Below, piece after piece: positions 35,876 to 48,560 of a stretch of DNA of 64,000 nt. The stretch's first letter is position 1. Every line of letters starts with the position of its first letter. Source of the stretch: Cadophora sp. MPI-SDFR-AT-0126 (lineage: Eukaryota; Ascomycota; Leotiomycetes; Helotiales; Ploettnerulaceae); contig JAGMVK010000012.1 of NCBI GenBank assembly GCA_020747065.1, forward strand, positions 1,736,001 to 1,800,000, written 5' to 3'. A model generated the notes under the pieces. It worked only from the letters and a program-made list of their open reading frames with translations, was not told the origin of the DNA and did not search any database. Position numbers and translations under genes: made by a program.

Positions 35876-36510
35876 ATCTGGTTGACGCTTTGAAAAGCTT
35901 AACTTAGCTTTAGTGTTAGTCCATAGGCTTATTTAAGACATGTCTCAGCTAGAGTAGATGTTACGAAGCTCTTATCGGCGCAGTAAAATTAGCTAGAATA
36001 ATATCGTATATTCAAGAATTCTAAACTAAGGAGGAAAGAAGAAGTAGAATATTGCTTAATATTTGAGTAGATATAAATACTTAATAGAGCTAGTCTCGAT
36101 CGAGCTTAAGGCCTCGTTTCATAGTTTCTTCTATAATTCACGAGATATAACATATATTATATAATATACGGCTTAATTATTATTATAGTTCGTAATATTA
36201 CTCTCTTCTTTCCTTTAAAAAAAAATAGTTCTTAGTCTAGTAGCTATTTTCTTACTATTACTATTTAATTGCTTATAGTCGTCTTCTTTATAATAAAACA
36301 CTTCTAACTACTTAAATAATATCTTTAGTAATCTAGGCTTATTCTTATATTAGAAATAATGCTACTTAAGCTTATTAGAAATATATTTAAGATTATTTAC
36401 TAAGTACTATTTATTATCTAGATTATTATAATTGTTCTAGACTATATAATATTATAAATAACTATAATATTAGTAATAGTTCAAGACTTTTTAAATATAA
36501 TACTCTTTAT
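35876..36510. other. AT-rich boundary of the right repeat island
   Basis: Sequence shifts within about 100 bp of the hydrolase stop to AT-rich, TpA-dense DNA. No open frame or recognisable transposon domain is visible. Confidence 0.6.
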
Positions 36511-37600
36511 TCCTATCTCCTATAGGAAGGCTTTTTAACGATCCAAAAGGGGGGCGCGGGCCTGGGAGTAGCTCGTACCGCCCTTATATGTATAAACTTA
36601 TAGTTAAAAAGGTTATATCCTAAAAGGCCTAGACTATAAGTATAGCTTCGTCCCCTTCTTCTTCTAGTTACTTGTTTTATAGCGTTAAATAGAACTTCTT
36701 CTTAGCTAATACTAATATACTAAAAGAAAGTACATTATAGAAAGAAGTAAAAGAATATTAATTATTAATTAAACCTGGCCTCTATTAGCTTATTAAGTAA
36801 GTAATCTCCTAATTAGTCTCTTAGAGCTCTAGTATAGCTCGCTTACTTAGTATATAAAAGGAAGAAAAGATAAAAGAGAGCTAAGATAAGAGAAAGAAGA
36901 GAGTTTATATATAAAGAGTTATTAAAGTAAGAATAAATAAGAAAGAGTCTAGTAAGAAGTATATAAGAGATATCTAATTAATCTTTTTATACTATATATT
37001 ATACCTTTCTCTCTTTCCCTTTTTATAAGTACTAAGGTCTTTATATATTTCTAGTTTATATATTTCTAGTAACTATTTTTACTAAGTTATAATATTATAG
37101 TTTAAGTAATACTAATATATATAAGCTTAAAAGAAAAGGACTTAATAATTTATACTATATCTTTCTTAGATATTAGATTTATAGAGTTATTTTATATATT
37201 CAAATAAATAATTCTATAATATCTAATTATAAAAGTCTTATAGTATAATAGTTAGTACACTATCTTATCTTAAAACTAAGAGCTTAGGTTCGATTCTTAA
37301 TAAGACTTATTACTCTAAACCTTACTATTAAGTCTAAAAGCTAAATAATTAAGTTTAGAGTATTCTTTTCTTTTTCTTTCTTTTTTCTTTTTAGTTCTTA
37401 TAGAAAATATTTAATTTATATTACTAATTGTTTTACTATTATATAATAGTTATTATTCTCTATAATTATCTATTACTACTATCTACTACTATTACTTCGT
37501 GTAATTATTACTACTATATAGTACTACTATCTGTAGCTACTATCTATTACTATTATCTTTCTGCTATTATAATTTATTTATATATTCTAATTATTATTAA
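36511..37600 (+). repeat. Dispersed RIP-mutated repeat, copy 2
   Basis: Direct-orientation match to 16371-17450, with the same order of landmark blocks and mainly C/T and G/A differences. Together the two copies bracket the aromatic catabolic cluster. Copy 2 keeps a better tRNA-like segment. Ends are approximate. Confidence 0.7.
37234..37307 (+). pseudogene. tRNA-derived remnant in repeat copy 2
   Basis: A 7-bp acceptor stem (AGTCTTA / TAAGACT) pairs perfectly. Inside is a D-arm-like block TAGTATAATAGTTAGTAC, close to an A box, and a T-arm TTAGG-TTCGATT-CTTAA that keeps the B box GGTTCGATTC. The anticodon arm is imperfect and the length (74 nt) fits a tRNA. It is a RIP-altered tRNA or the head of a tRNA-derived SINE; I do not think it is functional. 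Confidence 0.55.
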
Positions 37601-37679
37601 CTATTATACTTTATATATTATCGAATACGCTCTATCAGAAGTTGTATTTAGTCTAGTGTATACTTAGTAAGTATACTAT

Positions 37680-38267
37680 ATATATATAATATACTTTCAG
37701 ACCCTCTCTTAAGGAGGTAAACGACTAGACGGTAAGCTCGTATACGCGCGACCGCTGCATCGGGCAAGGCGCGCGTATAGGCCGGGCGCTACTTTCGCGA
37801 GGTATAAGAATGTTGTGTTATCTATCGCTCGCTCTTCCTTCTTTTTTATCCTTTTCTAACGACTATAAAGTCTCTATCTCTGCGACGCTTAGTACTCGCG
37901 CTTTATACGTATTCAGCTCTTCTGCCTAGAATCCTACCTCTTCCTACTAGGCTCTCTTAATCAGCTACGCCGTAGCTAAGACGATTACACTAGCTAAGTG
38001 CAGAGTACTTCAACTAGAATCTGCGATTGCCCTCTATAACTTCGATACTACTAAGTAGCTATGATATGGATCCCTCGTAGTTATACCTCGTATTAGCTAA
38101 GTTACGAGCTCGATAGCGTCTAGACTCTCTTGTAATCTATCTCGTCGTTGTACTATTACTATCTCTTACTGTAGTGCGCTTCGGAGGCTGAGACGCTGTA
38201 AATAAGGCCTTCTCTTGTTATAATATAATAGCTAGTCGCAGAAATGTCTCACGACGACGCGGCCTAC
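37680..38267. other. GC-mixed relic upstream of the gypsy element
   Basis: This segment has more CpG than its surroundings (for example GGTAAGCTCGTATACGCGCG) and a TATAAGAA near 37803, but many stops in all frames. Part of it looks similar to 55365-55445. It may be an older repeat or gene relic. No product can be assigned. Confidence 0.35.
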
Positions 38268-38757
38268 TGTTACGAATACTCCTAAGAGGCCGCGAGGCCC
38301 TGAGAGGAGAGATCCTGCGAGTGGGCGCACTTTTGGAAACTAGGTGACTCCTAAGAGCGCGGTTCTCTAAAGCCTAAAAGCTTTTAGGAAATATAAGTCA
38401 CTTAATTATAATTTATAATAGTATTTTAAGATATAGTAATTTAGTTATAAGTTTTTATAGTTAAAGTTATATAATAGATTCTTAAATCCTTAGATCCTTT
38501 ATTTATAAAAAATATATAAGGATTTAAGGATCTAGGACTTTTAGGGATTTAAGAAATCTTAATATAGTAAGGATTTTATATAAGTAAATAGTATTTTCTA
38601 CTATAAATAAAGGCCTTATACTTAATTTAAATATAGTATTATTATATATACTTAGTAATTTGCAATAATTATTAGTCTTAATTAGTAATAGCGCTCTTAT
38701 CTACTAATCCACTAATCTTCGTACTTTTGAATAATACTAGTCTAACTATACATTATA
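38268..38757 (+). repeat. 5' LTR of gypsy element
   Basis: It starts TGTTACGAATACTCC and ends ..ACATTATA, 490 bp. It aligns end to end with 44530-45019. Differences are transitions of RIP type, with RIP having destroyed the terminal CA here. Confidence 0.85.
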
Positions 38758-41700
38758 CTTTAAGTACTAATACTAATAGGTACTAGTATATACGTTAGAT
38801 TAAAGAATATCTTCTATCTTAGGAAGTACTTAGAGCACTGCTATAGCAATACTCGCGCTATTAACTACTACTACTAGTAGTAAGGCACTCGTAGGAGAGA
38901 TTAATAAGAATCTTAAGTATAAAAGTATCGAGTCTTTTAATAGTAAAAGGAATCGCTTTTATAGATTTCTCTTATAACTTTAATTATATATTAAGTTTAA
39001 TAGAAAATAATTTAGGTCTGAGATTAAATAAGTTTTATAAGTTATAATACTCCTTAAAGGAAAAGCTATGAACTAAATCAAGGGATTCTTAGAGAACTAC
39101 CTCTTCTAGAGTAATAAGGATAAGATTATTAATAAATAAAAAGTGAAAGATACTACTATTAAAATCTTTAGTACTTAGGAAGGATTTATTACTAAAATTA
39201 AGGTAAACTTTAGGGTTATAGATAAGAGAAGAAAAGTAGAAAGGGCTATTAAATCCCTTAAATAAAAGAGATTAGCTACTACGTATATTAGGGACTTCTA
39301 GTACTACTTTATCTACACGAAATAAGAAAATAAAATACTTAACTACACTTACTGAAAAGGACTTAAGAACTTCATTAAAGATAAGCTCCTGCGGTATAGC
39401 AGTACTATTAATAACCTGAAGCAGCTTATTAAAGCTACTTATAAGATCGATAATAACTAGTATAAGTGTAGTATAAAGAAGAAGGGGAAGTATAACCTGA
39501 ATTATTACAGAATAGGGGAAGATAGGACTAGAGGGAATAATAACTACTCGCGTAGAATAAACTACAGGGATTCTATAAAACTAGACGCTACTTATAAAAA
39601 GGAACTATCGCTGTAAGAGTAAAATAAATACTTATAGAATTGAACCTGTTTTAATTGCGGAAAACTTAGCTATATAGCCCAGAACTATAAAGGTAAGGGG
39701 CGAAGAACCTAAGGATACTCGCTAGGAAAGTAACTAAATGCTATTATTTAAGGCAGAGGAAAGTATAATAGACTCATAATACTTAACGCGACTTAGGTAT
39801 AGAAGGACGCCGCTGCAGAATTAGTATAGGTAACCTAAGAACTTAATATTAATACTAGCTAGGATAGCGATAGCCTGTCCTCGAATAGTATTAACTTATC
39901 AGATGTTTCAGAACTATTAATTAAGGAACGCCTTATATATAAAATTACTATAAGGGAAAAGTTAGTTAAGGAAGTTACTAAGGAAGTAGGCGCCCTATAT
40001 AATTAAGACTATAAAGATATCATAAACTAATACCCTGCTATAACGGAGGTAGAAGAAGTTATTATATACTAGATAATTAAAAAGAGAATGTATTTAGAGT
40101 ATATAATGCGAATTTATATTATTATTCGCGGATATAAAAACAGCTGCGCTGAAACTAATGCAGCGGTTCACTATAGTCAGTAGTATATAGAGGCCTTTAT
40201 AAAGAATAAGGAATATATACCTATATTATAAGCCTAGCTCGCGATTTGTAAAGAAGAAAAAAGCGCATATAAAGAAGAGATATATAAGTTTTAGGGAGCT
40301 AGGGACATAACGAAGATTAATTACTCTTAATACATAAAACTTATATAATTGTTCTATTAGAACTATATATATATAGTTTACTACTCTAGTAAGATTAATA
40401 GGAATTACTAGCTATATTATAAAGGACTAATATTCTTTAATAATAAGAAGTTATCTCTCTTTATTAGGGAACTACTAATAGTACTTGAATCTTCAAAAAA
40501 CTAGGAGATCTCGCTGATAATAAGCTACTAATAAGTATTTATAAAGAGCTTAGGATCTTATATAATAAAGAACTATATATAATAGGGAGAGGATAGTAAC
40601 TCTTCTTAATTGTTTATATTAATAAATAAACACTTAGAGTAATAGTAGACTTTAAAGTATTAAGTAATTTCATAGATTAATAGATAGCTTTAAGCCTTAG
40701 GTTTAAGCTAGTTAGGAAGGAACGCTTATATTATCTATTTATATTAGATAGGGACGCTATCGGATTATTAAATAAGTAAGTGATCCTTTAAATTAATTAG
40801 CTAATTATAAAAATATTATAAGAATATACTAAAGATATTGAATTTAACATTATTAACTTAGGGATTTATAAGCTAGTACTTAGTATACTATAGTTATCGC
40901 TTTATAACTTTACTATAGACTAGTAAAAGAAATAAATCACTTTAGATTATTATTAGTGCAAAAGTAATTATAGGATACTTAATTAGGGAGCTGATACCCT
41001 GAAGTAAGAAGAGCTATGTACTACTCTCTTAATTATTAAGGACCTTACTTAGGCCTTCGCGCTAAAGCAAATACTAGTAGTATATAAGGAATATAAGTTA
41101 CTATTCCTTAAAGGACCTAAGAATAAGGCTCTTTTAAAGTACTAACTATAAGATTATAAGATACTCCTGAAATTAGAAAAGGCGCTTAGCTTTAGATTAA
41201 TATACTAGTAGTTCGTAGCAGAGCTACGATACCTAAAGGAATATATTAATAAGAACCTAATGAAAGAGTTTATATAACTTTTTACCTTATCGGCTACTAG
41301 CTTAATACTATTTATCCTAAAAAAGGATAGGAAACTTCACTTATATATCAATTATCATATACTTAATAGCATAACTATTAAGAATAGGTACCCGCTACCC
41401 TTAATTAATAAGCTACACGATTACTTACAGGGAGTAACGATATTTACTACCCTGGATATAAGAGGCGCTTATAATCTTATACGGATAAAGGAAGGCAAAG
41501 AATAGAAAATAGCATTCCGAATACGCTATAGCTTATATAAATACTAAGTTATATTATTTAGGCTTACGAATATACTTATATTCTACTAATAGATAATTAA
41601 TAACTAATTATACGAATATCTTAACATTTTTATAATTACTTATTTAGATAATATACTTATCTACTCTAAAAACGAAAAAGAGTATATTTAATATATAAGG

Positions 41701-44529
41701 AAAGTATTAGCTAAACTAAGGACTACTAAACTTCTCCTAAAACCAGAGAAGTATAAATTTCACTAAAAAGAAACCTACTTCCTAGGATTTATTATTAAGA
41801 AATATAAAATCCGGATAAACCTAGTAAAAGTTAAGATAGTATTATTATAGCTTATTTTAATAATAATTACATATATAATATTCTTCTTAGGATTTGTAAA
41901 TTTCTATAAGAGGTTTATATATAATTACTCTGTAATAGCTAAGGCACTTATAGAGCTTATAAAAAAGAACTAGGAGTTTAAGTGGATAAATATAGCGATA
42001 GAGGCGTTCCTTAACCTAAAGAAATATTTCACGGAAGCTCTTATCCTAGTTACTTATAACTTAGAACTAAAGATTATTATAGAAACTAATACTTCAGACT
42101 TTATTCTAGGGGCTTACCTAAGCCAGAGGCATAACAAGACACTATGACCTATTATGTACTACTCGCGAATATTCTCGCTCACTGAGCTTAATTATAATAT
42201 ACATAATAAGGAACTATTAGCTATAGTAGCTATATATAAATAATAGTGCTACTACCTTAAAGAAGTAAAATATATAATCTAAGTATAGATAGATTATAAG
42301 AATCTTATATCCTTTACTATAACTAAAATATTGAACTAATAGTAAATTAAGTAATTAGAGGAATTATTTACCTTGAAATTAAATATTATATATTAGAAAG
42401 GATCGGAAAATACTAGGGCCGATACTTTTAGTAAGTAATAAGACTACTTAAGTAAAATAATAGAAAGGCCTAGAGTAATACTTAAGGTAGGAGCTAATAG
42501 ATTAGAATATAACTACGAGCTCCTTATTACTCTTATAGTAATAAAAGATAATACGCTTATATAGTGAATTAGGAAAGCGTACCTAAATAATAAGTGCGCC
42601 TTATAAGTACTGATATTATAAATATTAAACTTTTTTATAGATAATAATAGTATTCTATAATTTAAAGGTCTTATATATATCTTAGCTAAACTAAAGTAAT
42701 AGTTCGTAGTAGAATAGCACTTACTACTTACCTACGGATACTAGGAGATTATAAGAACCTTTAAAAGAATAGCTAGGGATTACTACTTCTTAGGAATAAG
42801 GAAGTACATTAAAATAGTTATTAAGGGATACGACTTATATAATAGGAGTAAGTTCGACTAATATATACTCTACGAGCTGCTCTAATTATCTCTAATACTA
42901 GAAAGAGTATAGGAGTTAGTAGTGTTCAATTTTATTATTAAACTACTACTATTTAGAGAACTAATAATAAATATCGCGTTTAATATAATATAGATTATAA
43001 TAGACTAACTTACTAAATACAAGTACTTTATCTTATATAAGGAAGGAAGTAATACGCAGGAATTAGTATATATATTCCTTAAAGTCGTAGTAAGCTAGTA
43101 TAGGCTACTAAAGGAAATTATATCTAATAGAGATAAGCTATTTATATCCAAGTTCTAGATATTACTAATAAACTAAATAGAACTAAATCATAAAATATTA
43201 ATTACCTTTTATTTATAGATAGATAAACAAATAGAAAAACTTAATTAGATACTAGAGTAATATCTGCGCAATTATATTAATAAGGAATAAAATAATTAGG
43301 TAAAACTTCTCCTACTTGCCCAGTTCGCTCTTAATAGTATAAAAAATAAGGCCACCTTAATATCACCTTTCTTCGCTAACTATAACTATAAACCAGAAGC
43401 TTATAGATAACTTAAGAAAGATAATATTAACACTAAATAATTAAGGATACTAGTAAGTAGATTAAGGGAACTGTAATAGTAGCTCGTAAAAGATATCGAG
43501 TTCTTAAACCTAAGAACTATAAAATATAATAACTAAAAGTAAAGTATAAGATCTTCGCTTAAAAGAAAAGATAAAGTATACTTACTTTATAAATATATTA
43601 AAATAAAATAACTAAGTATAAAACTAGACTTTAAGAAACTCGAACTATTTAAGGTTATAGAATAGAAGAGACCAGTTAATTACTAGCTAAAACTATCTGA
43701 AGGTTCTAAAGTATACCTAGTTTTTCATATATCCTTACTAGAACCTATTAAAGGGCTAATACTTCTAGTAATAGATAAGAAAATCCAACTAGAAAACGAC
43801 CCTAATATATATAAAGTAGAGAAGCTACTCGATACCCGGACTACGATTAAGAATTAATAAGAATATCTGATAAAATAAAAAGAATATAGCTATAAAGAAA
43901 ATACTTAGGAGTCTTTATAAAACTTAAACTACCTAAATTTACTTTAATAATTCTAATTAAAAACCTAGGTAAGCCCTAAGAATTAATATTACCTAAATCC
44001 AGAGATAACTATAAGAGATTAAAAGAACTTAAGTTAATTAGCAGATCACTTACTAAGGGCTTTAGCTAAAAGGATACTAGGAAGGCATTTAGTTCAAAGG
44101 CTAGGAACTAGGAATTAAGGTTAGCTATAATAGTCTTAGAAGAAGGCGTAGGAGAGTAAGGGGCGGATATAATCCTCCCTAGCTTAAAGTAATACACGGG
44201 CTGATTAGGAAGAGAGAATTCAATCACGTATTCTAAGGAATTGTAATTACTATACTTTAAGTAAATACACTTAGAATACCTCTTTAATATTAATAACTCT
44301 AGAAAACAGGTGCGTAAAAGGCTATGATAGAAGGAATACGATTTTATACAACAAGCGATAACTTTAATACATAGTGCAAGCTATAAGCACTGTTTTTTCT
44401 TTATCTAAGCGATATTCAACTTCTTTACTATACTAATTATAATATTTAAGGAAGATAATTATTAGTAACTATTAACGTTTCTTAGGTATACTTAAGTATA
44501 GGGACTACGCTAAGCTAGAAGGGGGATAG

Positions 44530-45019
44530 TATTATAAATACTCCTAAGAGGCCGCGGGGCCCTAGGAGGAGAGACTCTGCGAGTAAGTACACTTCTAGGA
44601 ATTAGGTAATTCCTAGAAGCGCGATTTCCTAAAGCTTAAAAACTTTTAGAAAATATAAGTTACTTAATTATAATTTATAATAGTATTTTAAGATATAGTA
44701 ATTTAATTATAAATTCTTATAATTAGAATTATATAATAAATTTTTAAATCTCTAGATCCCTTACTTATAAAAAGAATCTAAGAATTTAAGAATTTAAGAC
44801 TTTCAAGGATCTAAAAAATCCTAATATAGCAAGGATTTTATATAAGTAAATAATATTTCCTATTATAAATAAAGGCCTTATACTTAACTTAAATATAGTA
44901 TTATTATATATACTTAGTAATTTGCAACAATTATTAGTCTTAATCAGTGATAGCGCCCCTACCTGCCAATCTACCAACCTTCGCACTCTTGAGCAACACT
45001 AGCTCGACCGTACGTTACA
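44530..45019 (+). repeat. 3' LTR of gypsy element
   Basis: 490 bp, starting TATTATAAATACTCC (the TG end mutated to TA) and ending ..CGTACGTTACA. The last 80 bp are much less mutated than the same part of the 5' LTR. The polypurine tract lies just upstream. Confidence 0.85.
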
Positions 45020-45640
45020 GGTATCTTTATAGAGAGAGCGCTAAGAAGGGGAAGCATGGTATGATATAACGAGCTATAAGGCGTATTCCGATTCTGTAAG
45101 AGTAGTGTAAGAAGCTTATATGAACCCGTTGATTTCCCTATCTCTATTATTTTTTTACTAGTTGAGTTATATAGCTAGTAGTTAGCGGAGAACTTCTTGC
45201 TACTTTTAATTATATTTACGCGCTTAAGATAGCTACTTTTACTTTTAAACCTTATACTTATGTATTAATTACTCTGCGCTCTAAGAGTATAATAACTTGC
45301 TGCAGACTTGCTTTAGAATAAGTTAGTATTCTTAATAAGCTTTAGTATATTATATTAAGTAGTATATTACTTAATACTTCGCGGCTGATAATAGTACTAG
45401 TAGTTAATAATAAGGGCTATGGACTTGGAATTCAAGGTATATAATAGAGATATATTAGCTTATAGCGATAGTAACTGATTTATAAGAATTTGATTAAGTA
45501 CTAGTATTATTTATAGTAATAGTAATAAAGTAAATAATAATAAAATCGATAATAATTAAGACTTCCTTATAATCGAAGAATTATTATTTACTAAGCTATA
45601 AACGTAAGGCTTTATAATAGGGGGTCAAGGCTTAAATAAG
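45020..45640. other. AT-rich sequence between two LTRs
   Basis: Degenerate AT-rich DNA without a recognisable domain. A G-rich purine patch near 45620 just before the next LTR start may be an old polypurine tract. Confidence 0.4.
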
Positions 45641-46090
45641 TGTTACGGACACTCTTAAGTAGCCCTAGAATCCTAGAAGGAGATATCCTTAAAGTAGGTG
45701 TATATCTAGGAGCTTAGTAGCTTTTAGGAGTAAAGCTTATAGGAGTTAATAAAGGTCTAGAAGATATATATTATATAATATTTATTATAATAGTATTATA
45801 TAATATAGTGAATTAATTATAAGTTTTTGCAATTAAGTTATATAATAAATCTAAAGATCTTATTAAATTTTCAAGATCTAAAGATCTTAGAAGATTTATA
45901 TAGAAATAAAGGCTTTATAAAAAAACAGTATATTTACTATTAAATAGAAGCTTTATACTTAATTTAAATAGTATTCTAGACTATACTAGTAATTATCTTA
46001 AATTATCTATATAATATACTTACTTTTTAATTATTAGAGATTAAATCTTAGTTTTTGTATTTATAGTGAGTAAATACCGGACTATTATAC
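45641..46090 (+). repeat. Solo or orphan LTR of a related gypsy family
   Basis: It starts TGTTACGGACACTC and follows the same layout as the 490-bp LTRs, including a shared AAATAAAGGC..TTATACTTAA block. It is divergent enough to be a different subfamily. The right end near 46090 is approximate. No partner LTR was found in the window. Confidence 0.55.
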
Positions 46091-46099
46091 TTTTAAATC

Positions 46100-48209
46100 T
46101 TCTTTAATTATAAGGCCTTAGAATACTTTATAATTACTAAGAAGCTTATAAGAAGATAAGTAAAGTAATTTGAAATTCTAGTAAGCTTCTATTTTATAGT
46201 AATATATTACTTAAGTAATTAGAATACTATTACTAATATATTATTATATTATAAATAAAATATTAGAAGTTAAATTAAGATAAAAAATAAATTTTATACT
46301 TATATATTAATTTACTTCAACTAAATCAAGTCTTATATCTTTTATGAATTAGATTAATTACTTAATATTTATACCTTAGCTCTTATAGAGCTTAATATAA
46401 ATAAGAAGATAAACTTTATTATAAAACTAATCTATATTAATTAAATCTACAAAGCTTTAATAGTTTAGCACTAAGAATTATAAGAACTTAACTTCTAGTA
46501 TATACTCTAGGATAATAAGCTACTTCTATATAAGAACTATCTCTAAATACTTAATATTAATTATTTTTATATATAACTAATTTAATACATATATAATTAA
46601 CTCTCTACTACTTGCCCTAGGAAATTAAAGACTTTTAAGCTTCTTAGAATTAAGTATTATTAGCTTAGAATATTTAAAAATATTACTAGATTTATCTCTA
46701 ACTACTTAGCTTATAATTATATTAATTATTAATAAGATAAGATACTTAGCTACTTATATCCTCTATTAATTCTAAACTAATTCTAGTAATACTTAATAAT
46801 AGATTTTAAGAATATACTAAAGGATAAGTTTAGATATAACTTAATATTAATTATAATAGATTAATTCTTTAAGAAAACTATATTAATTTTATATTACTTT
46901 ATATATACTTCCTATAACTTAGCTTAATTATTTAATATAAATTACTAGAGATTTAATAGTTTACTTAAGATAATTATATTAGATAAAGAACTCTAGTTTA
47001 TCTTTTCTTTTTAGTATAAGTTTTATTAGATCTTTAGTATTAAAATTAAATTCTTTATAGTTTACAATACTTAGACTAATAATTAGACTAAAATTATAAA
47101 TTAGTACTTAGATTAGAGACTTTACCTTTTTATAAACTATTACTAAAATAATTAATTTAAGCTTTTATTAATAATAGATTACACTTAATTAATATTACTT
47201 TATAAGACCTTACGTATATCTTCTTATTAGCTTAAGTATAGATATAAGCTATATATAAGCTAAAACTAAGATAAGTTATAACTTAAGCTAGAACTTATAA
47301 TTATAGAAAAGCTAAATATTACTAAGGCTTAGGCTTTTATAAAGTAATATAAAATAGTATAAGAGAAGACTAAATAATTCTTAAAAGACTAATAAGAAAA
47401 GAAATAGTAAGATATAAATAAGTCTTATTAAAAAATTAATAAAGAAGTAAAAGACTAAGTCTAAGTAATTACTAAGAATTAGAAAATCTACTAGCTAAAA
47501 AAGAAGCTAAATAACTAATAAGCTAGCTTATATTAAGTCCTATAAAAAGAAAGTTACTCTTATTAATTAGACTTACTTAAATCTATTAAGATTTATATAA
47601 TATTCTCTATAGATAAGTTATAGTATTATAATAATAATCTCTTACTAAACTAAATCTAAGTAGATTAAGAAAAGATAATTACTATTAATATAAAATAAGA
47701 ATAGAAGGTCTAGGATATCCTAGATATCTACTTTAAGTAAGATAGTACATTATACTACTAAGTATATTAGAAGAGACTTAACTTAGACCCTAAGTTCTAT
47801 CCTACTACAGATTTTTATACTTACTTATATAAGCTCAGAGATTTCTACTAAAAAAATCCTATACTCCTAAGCTTACTAAGGCTCTTAGAGTACTGGATTA
47901 TAGTATAGGAATCAAAGGACGATAACGCTTATAACAGACTAAAAGATGATACAGTAATAACACTAAAGGCTCGGAAGTAATTCTTTCACGGCTTGAGGAC
48001 AAGCCTTCCTCGAGGAGGGGGGTAGTGTGACGGATAGTCTGCGTGAGCCGTCACAATTATGGAGCGTATGGAACGAGACGAAGGCTAGGTAATAACTCTG
48101 TCCTAGTATAAGAACTAAGATCCTCTCCTCTATTCCACCTCACTAAAGTAACGAGATATAATAAAGATCTTTTAGCGTCGAGTCCGGCCTGCACCAAGAG
48201 CCCTCGACA
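46100..48209 (+). mobile_element. 3' fragment of a second Ty3/gypsy element
   Basis: Degraded plus-strand coding keeps the order of a gypsy 3' half. First comes an HHCC-like block and integrase near 46.6-47.2 kb, including readable LQFIFSF..KFY and a TNN..TKIIN..YLD..L segment that correspond to the family's GPQFVS..FW and TDGQTE..N..LEQ. A chromodomain-like tail near 47.7-47.9 kb follows (YPTTDFYTYLYKLRDFY). The gag and RT parts are absent, so it is 5'-truncated near the orphan LTR. It ends with its own LTR at 48026. Confidence 0.75.
48026..48209 (+). repeat. 184-bp LTR of the second gypsy element
   Basis: TGTGACGGATAG..TCGACA with TG..CA ends, right after the purine tract CGAGGAGGGGGGTAG. 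An inner inverted pair TGACGG / CCGTCA lies in its first 30 bp. It is much less RIP-mutated than the coding part beside it. Confidence 0.6.
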
Positions 48210-48214
48210 TTTGA

Positions 48215-48560
48215 CCAAAAGTGCTGCTATGGCATGGTAACCAACTTTTCACTTAGCCGACTGATTATACTCTAATCTGGTCCGGATTAGGTGCCAGGTA
48301 TTGGTGTGAGGCTTTCTGCTAGCAGTCTCGAGTCTTGGAAGCACCTGCCTGTATTCCCGAATCCCCAGATATATTACAGCTGCAGGACCGCAGCAGACAC
48401 GAAACATTTGAAGTCGAAAGCTCTGCCCATATATCCGTCTTGAACCAAATGATGGCTGCGAAAGATATTTCAATACAATTATATTGCAATGCCAGGACAC
48501 CAGCTCCCGCTAGAACGCAATTTCTGAAGGGGAAACGAGGCGGGAGACTTTACACACGTT
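48215..48560. other. GC-normal islet inside AT-rich DNA
   Basis: About 350 bp of ordinary composition between two decayed blocks. It holds an open plus-strand frame, 48335-48562 (75 codons, from MEAPACIPESPDILQLQD), with protein-like composition. It may be a fragment of a host gene carried or trapped between transposons. I cannot assign a family. Confidence 0.3.

Larger units (their letters stand above)
38268..45019 (+). mobile_element. Ty3/gypsy chromovirus LTR retrotransposon, RIP-inactivated
   Basis: Two LTRs of 490 bp each bound a 6752-bp element. The internal part keeps the order gag, RT, RNase H, integrase, chromodomain, but stops interrupt every frame. At 39646-39696 a CCHC zinc knuckle reads CFNCGKLSYIAQNY, with its His and last Cys both turned to Tyr. 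The RT keeps DIRGAYNLIRI (near 41460), while YLDD has become YLDN (about 41640). Integrase sequence spans roughly 42.7-43.5 kb. A chromodomain-like EYLIK..KEY..ENTWE lies near 43865-43920. A purine tract AGAAGGGGGATAG immediately precedes the 3' LTR. The changes are G to A and C to T, as RIP produces. I found no matching target-site duplication (CCTAC versus GGTAT). Confidence 0.9.

Noticed and set aside
37428..37667. 79-codon AT-rich frame rich in Tyr and Ile
   Set aside because: It is a translation of ATT/TAT simple sequence inside the decayed repeat, not a gene.
38263..45024. Target-site duplication of the gypsy element
   Set aside because: Flanking pentamers CCTAC and GGTAT do not match even allowing RIP changes.
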